A stretch of DNA of 64,000 bases from assembly GCF_017654505.1 (NCBI RefSeq), contig NC_054565.1:2525468-2589467 (forward strand), read 5' to 3'. Each line of letters starts with the position of its first letter. The first letter of the stretch is position 1. Positions 44,978-58,711 of the stretch are shown here, one piece after another. The DNA is from Polyodon spathula. Lineage: Eukaryota > Chordata > Actinopteri > Acipenseriformes > Polyodontidae. A model generated the notes under the pieces. It saw only the letters and a list, made by a program, of their open reading frames with translations, searched no databases and had not been told where the DNA came from. The translations under genes and the position numbers were made by a program.

Positions 44978-45120
44978 CACAGTGGTTAGCAGAAGCACCT
45001 TTAGATTCGGGGATCGTAGATTTGATCCCGGGCGAGTTGATTCAGGCTAGAACCGCATCTAAAATGAGTTTTCTCGGGGCAACCTGTCTGAATATGTATA
45101 GGAAACAAACTATCATTTGA
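44978..45120 (+). mobile_element. Probable degraded tRNA-derived SINE
   Basis: An A-box-like block, CAGTGGTTAGCAG, starts at about 44980, and a B-box-like block, ATTTGATCCCG, lies near 45019-45030. The spacing is that of a tRNA head. The following ~90 bases (GGCGAGTTGATTCAGG and on) are less AT-rich than the surroundings and fit a SINE body. No clear tail or target-site duplication was found. An intact tRNA gene is ruled out because acceptor-stem pairing is missing. Confidence 0.4.
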
Positions 45121-46339
45121 AATTATTTTGTCACAGTTCTGATCTGCAAAATGCCACACATCTGCTTTGCTTAGTATAATTCTGCCTTTTTTTTTTTACA
45201 ACAGCTCTGTTGTCCAATGCCTACTTAAAAAGGAGTGACAAACTGTTATATAGCTATTTCTTTCCATTTCCAGGATGGATGTGTAGGACAGACGCTACAA
45301 CATAAATCCAGGCTGTCCTCTCCATATTCCTCTCAATAACCTTGGTAATGCTTGTTCCCTTGCCTCCGTGAATACTCGGTGGAGCTGAATAAAACCCCCT
45401 GTCAAAGTTTCTGATTCGTCTCTATCCTGCTATCTGCTTCAAAGACAAGCTTTGGGTCTACTGACATGAGAAATTGCATGTGTACAGTGCCTACGCATGC
45501 TTTAGCAAAGGTGGGAGCAGATCTGCCCTCCAACAACGCGAAGAATGTCTTCTTAATCTTATTGCCACATAACCTTATCCTCTGTGAAGCCCCAGGGACT
45601 TTTCAATACAAATGAGACTTCACTTGTGTTAGCGATTGTTACATTATACTAGGACCATCATTTAAACGTTGTTCTGCCTGTGCTCCATATAGACACACAC
45701 GTGGTCTTTTGTCTTTTGGGAGGGAGATGCACTACTGAGGTTTCATGCAGGAGACTGCAGCAAAATAATGTTAAATCATCTGTATGGTATGTTAGGAATG
45801 AGGCATGCATAAACCCTACTTTAATTGTATAATTACACTTATGTAAAATGCAAGTAAACTCTATATGATACATATCCCACAGGTGGTATATTTAAATAAT
45901 TAGTGTAATAACTGGGATATGGTTTTAATCACTTATATTTTCATATATTATATATGCAAATATTAACTCCTCTGGCATTCCTAAATGTGAAAATTGCTGC
46001 TATAGACATAAGGCACTGCATCATACTGTGCTAATCACAAATGGAATATTTAAAATGTACATCTTCATTATAAACTGGCTGATTTTAAACCATATATTGC
46101 TTAATGAACCACAAGAATCCCACAGTGAGCAGCATTGAATGTGTTGATTAATCTGAACCTGGTGTATGAAGTTAACTGAAGTGTAGATGTAAGACACTTC
46201 CTAGTCCTGTAGTGGACTAACATTCCTGTCAGACGGAATGTGCTGAACGAGACGCAGCCAGGACTGAAGCTACAGTTCCAGAGCCACAAACGCCCGCTCT
46301 GGACTTCATTCCAGTCAGTGTGGAGAACGCTTGAGCAAA

Positions 46340-46364
46340 ACACACACACACACACACACACACA
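46340..46364 (+). repeat. (CA)n microsatellite
   Basis: About 12 units. Confidence 0.93.
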
Positions 46365-49114
46365 AAAAAGCCATTGATACTGAGGTCAAAATATGCATGT
46401 ACATTTTTTTTTTTATCATTCATTCCAATTTGTCACGATGCTAGTATACAATGATATAATGCATTTCTTATGGGTTGACACAAATAAATCAAATGAACAC
46501 AGAACCATCAGTGTCACACGTAATTTCCTGTTCTAACCACACGTTTCTAATGAATTGCTGTGTGTGTAAAATATGCTGCTGCAAGTGTGAATATCTACCC
46601 TACAGCAGTATTGTTAGCGATACCCTGTGCTTGTATTACTTCTACAGCACAAGCTGGTGAAAACCATTAACGTTCCCTTTGGCTCACAAGCATTGAGCTC
46701 AACAGTAACATGTCTGAGGACACCTGAGCATGGCTACATTACTGTAGGTAGCGGGAACCCAGCTTAACGTACACACATTGAAAACTGCACATCCTTGAGA
46801 TAAACCTTTTTAAACTTTGAAATCCTGGCTTTATATTGCTCATCCTTGTACAACAGCAGTTTCATTCCTACAGCACTTGGCTGTTCTTACATGTGTGACA
46901 TATATTGGTCACACAAAGATACAAATATGAATAATAGATCTAGTCATGGGAAGCAATGTTAAATTATTAATGTATTTCATCATAAGCTGCAATTAAATAA
47001 TATCAATAATCGGTAACTATGACGGAGAAAAAAAAAAACCTAATGATTATATTTTTGTGGGTAAGCTTTAGTGATGTGTCAAAAAAATCCCAAACAGGAT
47101 TTATTTTATTTGACAATAAAACCACTGTGAAATCAAAGAGCAGAAGAGTCTTTACATTTAACAATAGTATTTTAAGGAAAAGAGATGTTTGGCAGATGTG
47201 TCTTTTATTGAAATGTATCTCTGCACTTCATAATCAAAGAAGCTGCTTGAAGGAAAAAAGACAGAGACAGAGCAGTAGAGAAACAGACTACCTGAGCACA
47301 CAATCCCAGGAGTCAGCGGGAAATAGGATCTGAACAAAATAAATATACACCCTCATGCTCGACTCAGATCCCACAGTCACAAAGAATGTAACAAAGCACA
47401 ACAATCTACAGACTAGCCTGTGGTCAGCATTGACAAACATTGGCAAACTTAAATCCTTAGCCATAGTTAAAAACAGAGACGTTTCGGCCAGACGGCCTCC
47501 CCCAAGCTGAAGGGGCTAAGGCATTACACTGCTTCACATGTGGGGAAATGCGCATTTCCAAAGTATGGGTACATTGAGACTCTCGCTAATTCAGTTCGGA
47601 CTGGACCAAGTTCACATTACTGATGAGTTCGAATGACATAGCGGGGTTCGAATAAAAAGGCCAGGTCAACAACAACAGCGATTTACATGTGAACTGCAAT
47701 CAACAAATGAGTTAGAAATACACTTTCTTTTTATACAAAATGGACTCCTAGGTTTTTTTTAATAAATCAAGATACTTGAGATACTGTATCAACTTAATAA
47801 AAACAAAGCCCAAATCACTGGCAAAGGATTCCCTGACTAAGTGCATTCCTGTGAAGGCATTGTTTCTTTCCTAAGGGCATGTAAATAGAGGGAATATTCT
47901 AAACCTCTTGAATGAGACTGGGTAGCAGTCTCCATGTCAGGCACGCTACTGCTGGAGAGTTCTGACAGATGGAAATTGAGAAATTGCTTTCTAGTCATGC
48001 TGAATGCTACCTGCTCTATTCTATCCTAATGAAAGCCTTCAAGGCTTTTTATCAGGGGTAGAGTAATCTAATCTAAAAAGTAGACAAGGGGACCAAGAAC
48101 ATATTGCTATGCTTGTCTACAATGCAAACGCAATGACACAACAATACTGAAGGGCAGTGGTAGCTCAGGAGCAGTTACTATGATACAATATGCACCATTG
48201 TAGAATGTGGAACCAATAATATTGTAATGGTATGAACCAATACACACTGGTAATTCATTGCAATACCATGGTACCATATTCGTACTAGAATACTAATGTA
48301 TCAGGACCACTGTGTAATATTTGTTTCAGATCTATTGTGTTCCCATTCCTGAAAATGCTGTGGTGCGCTAATGGCTCTATACTGTTTTTCAGGGCAATGG
48401 CATAATTTGTAACAGTATCTAAATAGAAAAACCTCCCATTATTTCTCCACAGTTCACATGATTGTACCATCTACATTCTTTACTCAGTCAAAAGTAACAG
48501 CCTATTTTGTGTGGGGAAAATATATTCAATGCTAAATAAATACCATTATACTAAAACCTGCCAGTTAAGACAAGCAGTAAGCATAAAAGAATGGTACTGT
48601 ACAGACCAAGTTAGAGGAGCCAGCAAGGGCTGTACATTTAGAGAAACAAATAAACAAACAAACACACAATGAGTGATCTATTGGGGAGCTGATATCTGCA
48701 AAGAAGCTACGAGTTTGAGGAGGAGAGGATGATTTAAGAAGATATTATATTCAAGGTCAAACACGTTTCAACAATGGTTGAGGTTTCCATTGTATAATCG
48801 AAAGCTCTTAGGGGATTTCCAAGTTAGAGTAATCCTTTTTATCCACTGATATTCCAAAAAAAGCAGAGGAGCAGGCAGGGTTGAGCTGAGGACTGGAAGC
48901 CAGATGATTCCGCTTTCAAATTCCATCTCAGCCACTGACTCACTGCGTGACACCCAGGGGCAATGGACTTCATGCTGCTGTGCCCTTGCCTGTTCATCTG
49001 CACAGTGAGCACATTAAGAGTGCTACTCCAACACTGGAAAATGAGAGCCGAGTGTATATAAATACAAACATTTATATAATCATATTAGTATATCTGAGTA
49101 CTTTATCAAATACA

Positions 49115-49139
49115 TACAGTCGCAAAAGTATTTGGGCAG
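49115..49139 (+). mobile_element. Possible single Tc1/mariner-like terminal repeat
   Basis: TACAGTCGCAAAAGTATTTG GGCAG resembles the outer ends of fish Tc1/mariner elements, which start at a TA target and carry CAGT...GCAAAAGT-like sequence. No inverted partner was found in the next kilobase, so this is at most a solo or heavily deleted end. Confidence 0.25.
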
Positions 49140-49285
49140 TTAAAAAAAATGAGAAAAACCACAAAGAAAGTGATTGCTATATTTTCTAATTGTTGTACTG
49201 AAAGATATAAATGAAAGTAGAAATTCAGCTTTATAATAAAATAACAAATTATTACACAGCATAGATAAAATGAAAAAGATCATGC

Positions 49286-49287
<2 letters not shown>

Positions 49288-49339
<52 letters not shown>
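49288..49339 (+). repeat. (TC)n microsatellite
   Basis: About 26 units, followed by unique sequence and a shorter (TA)n tract at 49469. Confidence 0.95.
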
Positions 49340-49340
<1 letters not shown>

Positions 49341-49468
49341 ATTTGAAAAAGTATAACTGCTGGGTACCATAAGGTGAATAATATTAATAATTGATAAAAA
49401 TAAAATAAATTATATCAGGATGTTTCAGACTATAAGCCCCTCTTCAGCTGGATGGAATGTGTATATAG

Positions 49469-49494
<26 letters not shown>
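49469..49494 (+). repeat. Short (TA)n microsatellite
   Basis: About 13 units. Confidence 0.9.
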
Positions 49495-49499
<5 letters not shown>

Positions 49500-50869
49500 C
49501 AAGTTCTGGAATTAATTGTGGCATTTTAAAAGCTTATCAAAAGGAAAATATTCTATATACTGGTAGTTTTACTATTAAAACTATATACATTCATATAGAC
49601 ATAATTCTAATAGAACAAAATATATATCCTAAATATAAAAATGTAACATATGCCAAAATAATGCCACTGGTATACACCAGTATATGTTAGGTTGCTTCTG
49701 CTCATCTCTGCCCATATGCTTCATTCCCCTCACTGGAAATCCCTCTATCAGTGCATTAGGAGACAGTGTGGCTATTATTTGGTGCAAAGCGGTCCAGGCT
49801 AGAAAATGCATTCTACTCTCTACTTTCAGCGGTTCATCAGTAATCCTTCCCTTTAGAACTTTTTTTTTTTTTCTATAAGAATGTCAGCCATAACTGGATT
49901 TCCAAGCACACAGGCTTGCCTCAAATATTTTCATTTTTAAATCCAGTCACATTTCCCGGTTTTTAATGGGCCCTCAACCTCTCGTCTCAGAATTCACTCA
50001 TGTTGCAGCACTTTGAAATCACAGCCTTCTCTCTGTGATACCTGTGAGCACTTCATCGTGACAGCCTTGATATCCCTCCTGCACAAAAGCAACACCATAG
50101 CCTGTTATGATACCCTGCTGGTCTGCATCTGGAAATACTGTTCTTTCAGCTTCTTTTTTTACGCTGCTCAGGGTAGGAAAGAGATCGGATTCCCACGAAA
50201 ACACCATCCATACAGTATATCTGATGGCTACAGCTGGCATTGCCTACATCTTCTTAAAACAAGCATGTGTCTTTTTTAACAGTACCCCTGGGCATTAGTA
50301 CACAGGGTATCACTGCTTAATATAGCTTCCTAAATAAACTATAAAACAGTTTTTAAGGAACATGCACATTATATAGCTAGTGTAAACTGCAGCAGGTGCA
50401 TATGCATCTTATTTTGCCTGACGTCTGCATTTACATCCCAAATCATGTCTGTATTGTCCTGCTGCTGTTTCTCCCTTATGCTCTCAGTAAGTACCTCTCA
50501 CTTCTTCATTAAGTTGCCTTTATGCTTTCCTTTTTTTAAGTACTCAAGGAGACACATGGCAAACATGTGCAAGAACACATTCTTTTTCTCATTATTATAA
50601 TAAACCGCTGCAGCTTTTAAGCCTGCCTGCGCATGTGCTACCTTACTACCTCAGAAGAACCCAATGCAACTTGTTCCCTGGGATATTTTACATAATGGTT
50701 TAAGAAGTGCCAAATCAGAACATTACTCATTAGAAAATAATAAAAAAAAACAACAACAAAAAAAAAAAAACAGGAACATGCAAAGGGCGTTTGCAATGTT
50801 TAATACAAATCCATGCTTCTGAAATGAAAATACTTGCTAGGTAGTTTAATAAATCACCTGCCATTTAAA

Positions 50870-51170
50870 CTGATGTAATGTATAACAAGTAGTCAGAGGT
50901 GACTCTTGCAAGAGAACTGGAAAATAAACTGCTCACCTTGCGAATGTAAATTAAATCCTGATAAGATCACAGCGTTGAGACGGTTTATCTGATACGCCTT
51001 CTTAATAGAGGCATTCTTACCTTAATGCTGCCTTGCTAATACAAAATTACAATTAATAGTTCTATCCCTTTCAATTTGCAATGGTAACTTGAGTGCACCT
51101 TGAAATGTACTTTTAATGCAAACGAGTGCGACCGCATTTAATGAAGAAACACAAAAGAAAAGAAGCTATT
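50870..51170. promoter_or_regulatory. Candidate conserved noncoding element
   Basis: Repeat-free block with GATA-type sites (CTGATAAGATC, TTATCTGATAC) and TAAT cores (AAAATTACAATTAATAG). The GATA and homeodomain cluster is the only basis for this call. Confidence 0.18.
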
Positions 51171-52609
51171 ACATTACCATGCCATGTTTCCCCATGGGAA
51201 TCCAATTGTTTGGAGTCTGTGCGGATAATACAGTGGGAGGAGAGTAAATTGTGATGCTTTAGCCAAGATGAAGAAGTCAGATTACTCAGGCTTCTGTTCT
51301 GCCCTTGTGTTTAGAATGACCTCTAGCTGTTCTATCTGCTGTTTGAACAGAAGATGTGGAGCCTGATTACTGCCCTATAATATTATAAAGTTTGGTTATA
51401 TACCAATAACTACTCAACAATTAAAGCAAAACTGTCTGCTTCATTTCACATACACATACAAACTGTTTGGTTTCTGTTGATATCCTCTCTCAATGTCTGT
51501 GAATAAAGCACCCTGTTTTCCGCAGAGCTGCAATGATAAGGGATTTTCTAAGGTCACAAAATGATACAACAAATTACAATTTCTTTATTTGCACATTTTC
51601 TCTTGTATTGTTGAGATATCTGATGATTCCAGACCATTGTGATGTCATACCTGCATTAGTATTGATCTTTCATAAGTCATGAAGATAACGGTGATATCAA
51701 ATGAAAGACCATCACGAATCCACTAAATATTGAATGCGACGTAAATTGCATATATAACTTAATTGAAAGACCACTTTCATCTCAACTTAAGTAAGAGGAA
51801 GTAGACAATCCAATCCAAAGTTAGTTTTCCCAAAACAATAAATACATAAATAAATAAATACAATAGTAACAACAGAAACAAAGCCCCTGTGAGATAAATC
51901 AGAGCTAGTGTCTGCTAAATGACTAAACAGTCAGGCAGCGGAAGGGCTTTTGACAGTCAGCAAAGACATGTATAGAACACTTGCCAACTGTACAAGGTCC
52001 CAGAGCCAATGAGAAAGTCTGTCTGCGTCATGAAAATAATCCGATAGTCAGTGGAGACCTTTTGACAGAGATGAACATCTGTTATTTGAGGAAGTCTGTC
52101 CCAATACCAACTGAAAAGCTACAAATTGGAATCAGAAAAAAAACAAACAAAAAAACAAGAGGTTTGCATTTAATAAATAAATAAATCCTGGCTGCATTTC
52201 AAACTGTAAAATAAAAAGAAGGAAACTATATCACTGAATCTTAAATTTGACATTACTTTATATTGAAGTTTTAACACCTACTCTTGGGTAATGGAAATCA
52301 TCATCCACAACTATTAAACACTCAATACTGCTGCATTTATAAATACTAAAAGAAACTTGAATTCGGTGACAAACGTTTTGAAACCGTGGCATTAAAACTT
52401 ACTCATGTTACAAGTGTAGTAAGTAATGATGCTGTCTCAGACTCAGCCCTTGCGGAAAATATAATACAAGCTAACTGCAGAATTCAGGACAACTGGAAAG
52501 AGGCGTGTGATTTAATGAACATAAATAATGAATGAACTACTATTCAAAGACAAAGAGAAGGAGATGTGAGCCCTTTTATTGGACTAACTAAACAATAATT
52601 AATCACAAG

Positions 52610-52716
52610 CTTTCAGGACCTCAAAGGTCTCATCTTCAAGGTGAAAGTAGGAAAGAGAGAATGATGTTTAATCTCAATCTCTCTTTCCTACTTAAACCTC
52701 TTTGAGGTCTCGAAAG
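52610..52716. repeat. Foldback repeat
   Basis: GTAGGAAAGAGAGA at 52647-52660 is perfectly complementary to 52678-52691, with a 17-base loop. Farther out, CTTTCAGGACCTCAAAG (52610-52626) pairs imperfectly with CTTTGAGGTCTCGAAAG (52700-52716). The upstream part (TTTTATTGGACTAACTAAAC near 52575, then 'aagctttc') resembles a repeat end I recall as widespread in fish and frog genomes. It is probably the hairpin end of a DNA transposon. Confidence 0.5.
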
Positions 52717-52990
52717 TATAAATAGCACAGAAAATATAATAATTTCAATTTGTAGCTGCATGTAGAAAATACATGTAATTGTTTACTTCTTCCTACTTTC
52801 TTTCAGGTTACCGTCATCTCGTCTCTGGACACGATCACCTGTTTTGCAGTACAGGGAGTCTGAGAAAGGGTCATGCCTGTTTTAAAGCAGACAGAATAGT
52901 CTCTGAGAGGCGATGCATAAAAGTGACTTGGATTTAATTTTCATTGGAGTTATTTGATTTCAGCCAACATTAAATGACATCACAAGTATA

Positions 52991-52992
<2 letters not shown>

Positions 52993-53058
<66 letters not shown>
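52993..53058 (+). repeat. (TA)n microsatellite
   Basis: About 33 units. Confidence 0.95.
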
Positions 53059-53064
<6 letters not shown>

Positions 53065-56000
53065 ATACAACAACTAATATGTTTTCAATAAAAGCAAATG
53101 CTGTTAGGAAGGCTAAAGATTTATTAGGCGGTAACTTATAAGAAGAGTGGTCGCCTTCTATAAGCTAGTGGGAAACACTTGAATAATACTATTCACAAAT
53201 GAAATAGTAGCACTCTTTTTAATTTATTGAAGTGCTGTTTTAATTGCTTGTGTAACCCTAACCCTACCACTACTACTGCTAATAATAATTATATGCATAC
53301 TAGAGGAGTCCTCTAGTGCTAGAAGCCAAAGATCTGCACGTTGCTTGGTTCAATCTATGCTACAGTAATAAACTACAATCACATTTTCAAATTATCAATG
53401 CAATCCAAATCAAACAGGAGACTTTTTTGTTGGATTTGCGTCGAACAGACTATATAAATTATCAATGCAATGCAATTGAAAAAGCAAAGTTTTCATTTTC
53501 ACTACAGTACTAGCATGCTGGCAACACAGCAAAACAATTCCACGCTCTGCGTTGACTTGCTCTGCGTCTATGATCTGACTGTTCCTTGAGCTGGGGGGTT
53601 GGCTTTCATTTACTCGAAGAGCGAATTTAATCTGCCCCCTTGAGCCTTTTTAAACATGAATGAAACTGTCCCAATGGACTGCCTTGATTTGACACATTAA
53701 TACCTTTCAGTGGACCGCAGTAGCGCAATCTATTGTATGAATATCAAATGGGAGTCCACTGTAGTGCCCCTTGAGGCTACTAAGTGAGAACCCATACATT
53801 ACAAGGCATCGGTCCTGTGTCACATTAGAGCTGCATAATTTTAAAGATCATCGTTCACGCACAAACTACATGATTGATTGCAAAAATAACTATGGATAAA
53901 GGTCAAATAACTGGGTTTTTTTCTATTTTAGTTTTTAAAAATATACTGACGAATGAAAATCTGCCGATCTGAAAATCTGAAATTGTTATGCATTTACAAG
54001 TCTTTTAGGACAGCTAAACATCCATTTAATTCCTGAACGAACTGCCATTGTTGGTCATTTTTTTGTTAGCTTCCACTTGTATAAAGTTACTGATGCCAAA
54101 AATGACACACAGATCAGTCCAAGCACTCACCTACAGATTGACAGATGATTTATCCTAAATAACTTACCACAAAACAAACTAATCCATCTCAGCTATTTAC
54201 TTAATTTTAGCCACAATTTGGGTAAAATTGAAAATAACCTTCATAATTTGTCTCTTAACGCGGCATGCTCAGTCAACCATAGTCTACAAACAAAGAAATG
54301 GGAACTCTATTATAAAGTGATACATTGAATATGATACCCAATCATAAAAGCATTGAATATACTAATCTCTATCTTTCTATTGAGGTTGATCATTTGCTAT
54401 CTCATGGTTATGACTAACCACCGTTTACATTTTATAATATTGCTTTTCTGGGGTTTTCGGGGGCAGGGAATTGTACCATGTAAAAATAACGCCATGAACA
54501 GCACCCTTTACTCTTACTGAGCTGATATGTTGCTAAGATCCTGGGGCCAACTTTTCACTGTGCTGTAGTAATAGGTCATGACTTATTTCATTTTGTAAGG
54601 TAAAAATATGATGCTATAATCCTAATTTCTGTAATTACAGACATTTCATGTGTTTTGTTTACTAGAATAACATTAGTTTTTATATTGCATGTCCCTTTAA
54701 CTTAAATGAAGGATATTTTCAACATAACTTTGAAGTAAAAGTAGAAAACCAAGTCACGGTTCCCCCTTACAACAGTGGTTTGGCCCTCAGCAAATTTAAC
54801 CTGTGATTACTCTTCCCCTAAACAGAACAAATAATTAACACATTCATAATTCAACCACATGCATGGACAAATTTGTAAATTACTCATGTAATTATGTGTC
54901 AATGATACAGTCAAACAGCCAACTAATTGTTTAGCTTTCATTCTAGTGAGAGTTTCACATGATGCTCTGAGCCACCTGGTGGCTATAAACTATAATTGTG
55001 GAACTCATTTTCAAAGATGAGTTATTTCGTAATCTAATCGCAATCAAAATCACACAATGGCAACAATTCAAAGGATCTTAGGGGCTAGTTGGTATATGTG
55101 CCACCTCTGTTTAAAGCACTAAATAGGACCCCCCCTGCCTTTTAATTTATTTGATGTTTCAAAAGGCAGCAGTATTTAGATACAGTATGTAGATCAATAA
55201 AATACACTGATTAATATCTGAGTGAGACTCTACTAGATGTAATCCATTTTTACTTGTCATGGTTTGAGGCAGTGTTATCGACGGGGGTTCCTTTCAAAAG
55301 ACTGCAGTGAAAAAGGAACAATCTCCATGATTGGCTTGGAATTTAAGATCTCAGCTTGAGTTGTGTTAGTACAGGAACTATTGATCCTAACAGACAGAAG
55401 GTCAACAGTTGACAGGTCTGGTTTGCCAAGCCCTGGCTCATCAGATGCCATTCTTACATATCCATTTTAAAATAGCTTAAAGCATTCGATTTGATTTAAA
55501 AATATATTTATATGTCAAGAAGATAATCTGGGTTTTCAAGGAGATTTGAAACCAGTGCACTCACATACCGAGAGTCCTCATAATGGTGGAATAATCACAT
55601 GGTATCTGACAGATTACACAATATTTATCAAATAAAGAGTATCGGATTACAGACAGATATAATCTGAAACGTCTATAGGAGGCAATGAGTGCATGAGAAA
55701 CGTGAGAATTAATGCAAAATCAAATCTGTTGTCATGCCCACCATGTACAGGGTGACAGACTGACGGATGGACAACATAGGTGCACAGGGTTCCCTTTTTT
55801 TTTTTAATAAGGACCCTATAAACTACATTCGGGTTACATCCTATTTAGATCAAGTTTACTTGCAACAAGAAAGTGTATCAATTGTGTGCCTTGCTTCTGC
55901 GTGCATTAACCTGTATGCATACAATGTTCATCCGGAGTGCGTACTTGCAACTTACTGTTCCTTTCTGCGTGATTTCCATCTGCATCACTCATGCTTCTGG

Positions 56001-57294
56001 GATTTCTGGTACATCAAAATAAATAAATGAACAAAATACAATTAGCCACTGAAACCCTTAACTGTTAATCGTATGTAAACCATTAACGTGCTGGTTTTAT
56101 GCTAACTGGGGAAAACAGACACAGTGCCACCCACAGATGTAATAAGAAACTAGATGATGCAGTCGGTTTTCATAACGCTGGCTCATCTGTACTGTTTGGG
56201 TTACAATCTACTGCTGCGTATCGTCTCCAAGCGTCTAATAAAACAATGTTTCTCATTCCATTGCAGTATAACACTGCCGTCTCAATTAAGAGTTGTGAAA
56301 GAGTGCTGTGTCAAAGCTTTCTTTGACCTCCATGCTGAAGAGGGCAAGAACATCTTGCACTGCTATCCTTACAGCTCACAGACAGTGCTATCTGCACACG
56401 CAAGCGGTCTGGGATGGGGGCATTGTTATTTTATTTACAGTACACTTTTTGTGGCGAGGCTGTTTTCTTGAGGTGGTGTTGCAGTCATGCTGGGTGGCAA
56501 GTTGCCGTTGTTTTCGGTTAACTACCGTTCCCCAGTTAGTGGAGTCGTGCTGCTTAAAGCTGAAGGATTAGGCCCAGCAGTGCTTGATGTATTCAGTGCC
56601 CAAAACAGGGCTTATGGGTCAACTGATTAACCTGATATGGCTGTGAGGGTGTGAGTTCTTGCCTTCTCCTTCGTGTCACACTCCAGTTTTTGATATATTT
56701 TAATTAAGTCAACCATGCTTATTTAATCCAGTCTGCCAACGAGAAAAATTGGCCATCAATGTCACACCCCCACGGGCCACTAGATTTCATAGGCGTAGGA
56801 ATCGCGGGGGCCAAGGGGCCCCACCATTATTTTGTTTTGGGGGGGGCCACATTATCGTTTGGCAGTTTTAAGTGCTAACTGTCCCAACGGATTTCCTTGG
56901 TTTTTTTCTTTGCTGAGTAAGAAAAATGTAATCAGGTTGATCATTAAATTTTATAAACTGTGGTTAATTATGTAATTTCATGCATGACATCTGTTGCAGA
57001 TAACTGAAATATGGCCCAGTAGCAAAGAAGCAAAGGCAGGGAGCAACAAACCTTGTTTGGCTTTGGCATTAAACACACTGTAATAGGCATGAAGACCTAC
57101 TGGAGGTCCACCGTGACTCAACAGCGCCTGGACAGTATGGGATTCTATATATTTAAACAGAGAACTGACCATTGGTTTATTTGAGTGTATCAGACTTTTT
57201 TTTAATATTGAGAGCATCATTAATCTCATGACAAACCAAAAAAAAAAATAGTACTGAAACCCAGAACAGGTAATGGCAACAAAGAAAACAACTA
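53059..57294. other. Noncoding DNA, unassigned
   Basis: Two tandem telomere-like units (TAACCCTAACCCTA) lie near 53252. A GC-rich patch at 56760-56860, with G-runs and GGCGTAGGAATCGCGGGGGC, resembles a transposon fragment but has no recognised ends. No gene was seen. The 87-105 codon + frames at 56.1-56.6 kb overlap each other in different phases, which argues against coding. Confidence 0.5.

Positions 57295-57363
<69 letters not shown>
57295..57363 (+). repeat. (AAT)n microsatellite
   Basis: About 22 units. Its flanks do not match the repeat tail found beside the AAT/ATT tracts at 37.5 and 41.3 kb, so it arose independently. Confidence 0.95.
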
Positions 57364-57625
57364 TTTATAGCCTACCGCTGTTTAATATAATTAAATATGT
57401 GGTCTATCTTGTAATCTACTTCAAAGGAAGTTGGTACGTTTAGAGAGCTAACATATCAGGATAATTGAACCCATACTGTAATTAGTCTTTTAACGTCATT
57501 TTAAAATGTACTTTGTAAAGGAAGACTTCAAAGAAACAGACCCGAAGGGTAAAAAGTGAACAAGCACCATCAATTTAATACACGAGCTACTTTTGCTGGC
57601 ACAAGGAATTATGTCGTTGTAAAGT

Positions 57626-57650
57626 AAAAAAAAAAAAAAAAAAAAAAAAA
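57626..57650 (+). repeat. Poly-A run (25)
   Basis: A homopolymer in otherwise unique AT-rich sequence. Confidence 0.9.
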
Positions 57651-58505
57651 CCTAAATATTTTAAATATATTCGCATAGCCGCATTGGGATTTAAACAGCT
57701 CCCTATGGTCGTGTGCCCACTTTTTTAAAATTAATAATCACCGAGTTATCGCACATTTTTAATCATGTTATGCCCCCGAGAAAGCGATAAGCCATTTACT
57801 CAGTCACATGGGTATTAAACCACTTTTACTTTGACTATAGTATGGTAGTGTTACTTGAACGTGATTTTCGAGTCTAGCACATTCAAAACCGAGTTTTTGT
57901 TAAAAAACAAGGTGCAGAATGGAAATACCCAGCTGAGGATGTGATCAATGCTTGTGCTTCAATGCATGCACGTTTGTACTTCTGCAAGAAAGCATAGGGA
58001 CACTGGGTTGTGTTTTATGTTCCATGGTATTACCTACCTGATAAAATAACAATAATATTGTTTTGTTACGAGTTCTGTTTAGAATGATCAGCGCAGACAA
58101 TAGCTACAAAAGTTGATACATTGTTGCAAATATTGAAAATAAATATAATTATAGCCAGTAATACATCAAACACGATTTTGAAATCACTTTTTTTAAACTG
58201 TTGCTAGTTCGTTTAATATTTCTGTGAAAGTAAAAAGCAAACATTCACATCAAAACAAACAAAACATCTAAGTACCCTACCTAACACACTGTACATGTAA
58301 AATACGCACCGCAATACTTTTGCAGAATGCTACAAAGTTAAGCACCATAGATTAAATGGTAAGCAGCAGGAGAGTGTTATAAAGCAAACACATATTATTA
58401 AAAAAAAAAAACAAAGCTGGTTCATTTAAAGGTTTTCCCTCTCTGGTTGAATTTTTAAACATACCTGCAAGCCCTTTCCTGAAAGCGAAAAGAAAGGGTT
58501 GCTAA

Positions 58506-58668
58506 CACCTGCCAAAGCCATAATTTCCCGTGGTATGATTGGTGACCTTCTCATACCCCCAACTCAATCTTCTACTTTATTGCAACTGCTTACTGTCACT
58601 CTGTATCTATGTCCCGCCCCTGCTATTCCATATATGGTAAGTGCAGCTCCGGCTCACAGCTGCAGCTG
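58506..58668 (+). promoter_or_regulatory. Muscle-type core promoter: E-boxes, GC box, CArG/TATA element
   Basis: Sites seen in order: CACCTG E-box at 58506-58511, inverted CCAAT (ATTGG) at 58538-58542, CAACTG at 58583-58588, CCCGCCCC GC box at 58613-58620, CCATATATGG at 58628-58637, and two abutting CAGCTG E-boxes at 58657-58668. CCATATATGG is a perfect CArG box (CC, six A/T, GG) and its centre could also act as TATA, about 110 bases before the main ATG. SRF, Sp/KLF and myogenic bHLH factors are the known binders of these motifs. Their crowding just before a signal-peptide exon suggests a muscle or smooth-muscle promoter. Factor binding and the start site are inferred. Confidence 0.5.
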
Positions 58669-58711
58669 GCTGTCTCTTCATTGATATTAGCTGTACACAA
58701 GAAGAACAGCG

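Larger units (their letters stand above)
42923..49114. other. Noncoding AT-rich DNA
   Basis: Contains the SINE-like unit at 45.0 kb and the (CA)n tract at 46.3 kb. The other frames, up to 104 codons, look like chance frames. Confidence 0.5.

Noticed and set aside
48150..48190. GGGCAGTGGTAGCTCAGGAG, resembling a tRNA/SINE A-box
   Set aside because: No B-box at the proper distance.
53252..53266. Telomere-like TAACCCTAACCCTA
   Set aside because: Only two units; too short to call an interstitial telomeric site.
56099..56571. Three overlapping + strand frames of 75-105 codons
   Set aside because: They occupy different phases of the same bases, and none has domain or splice support.
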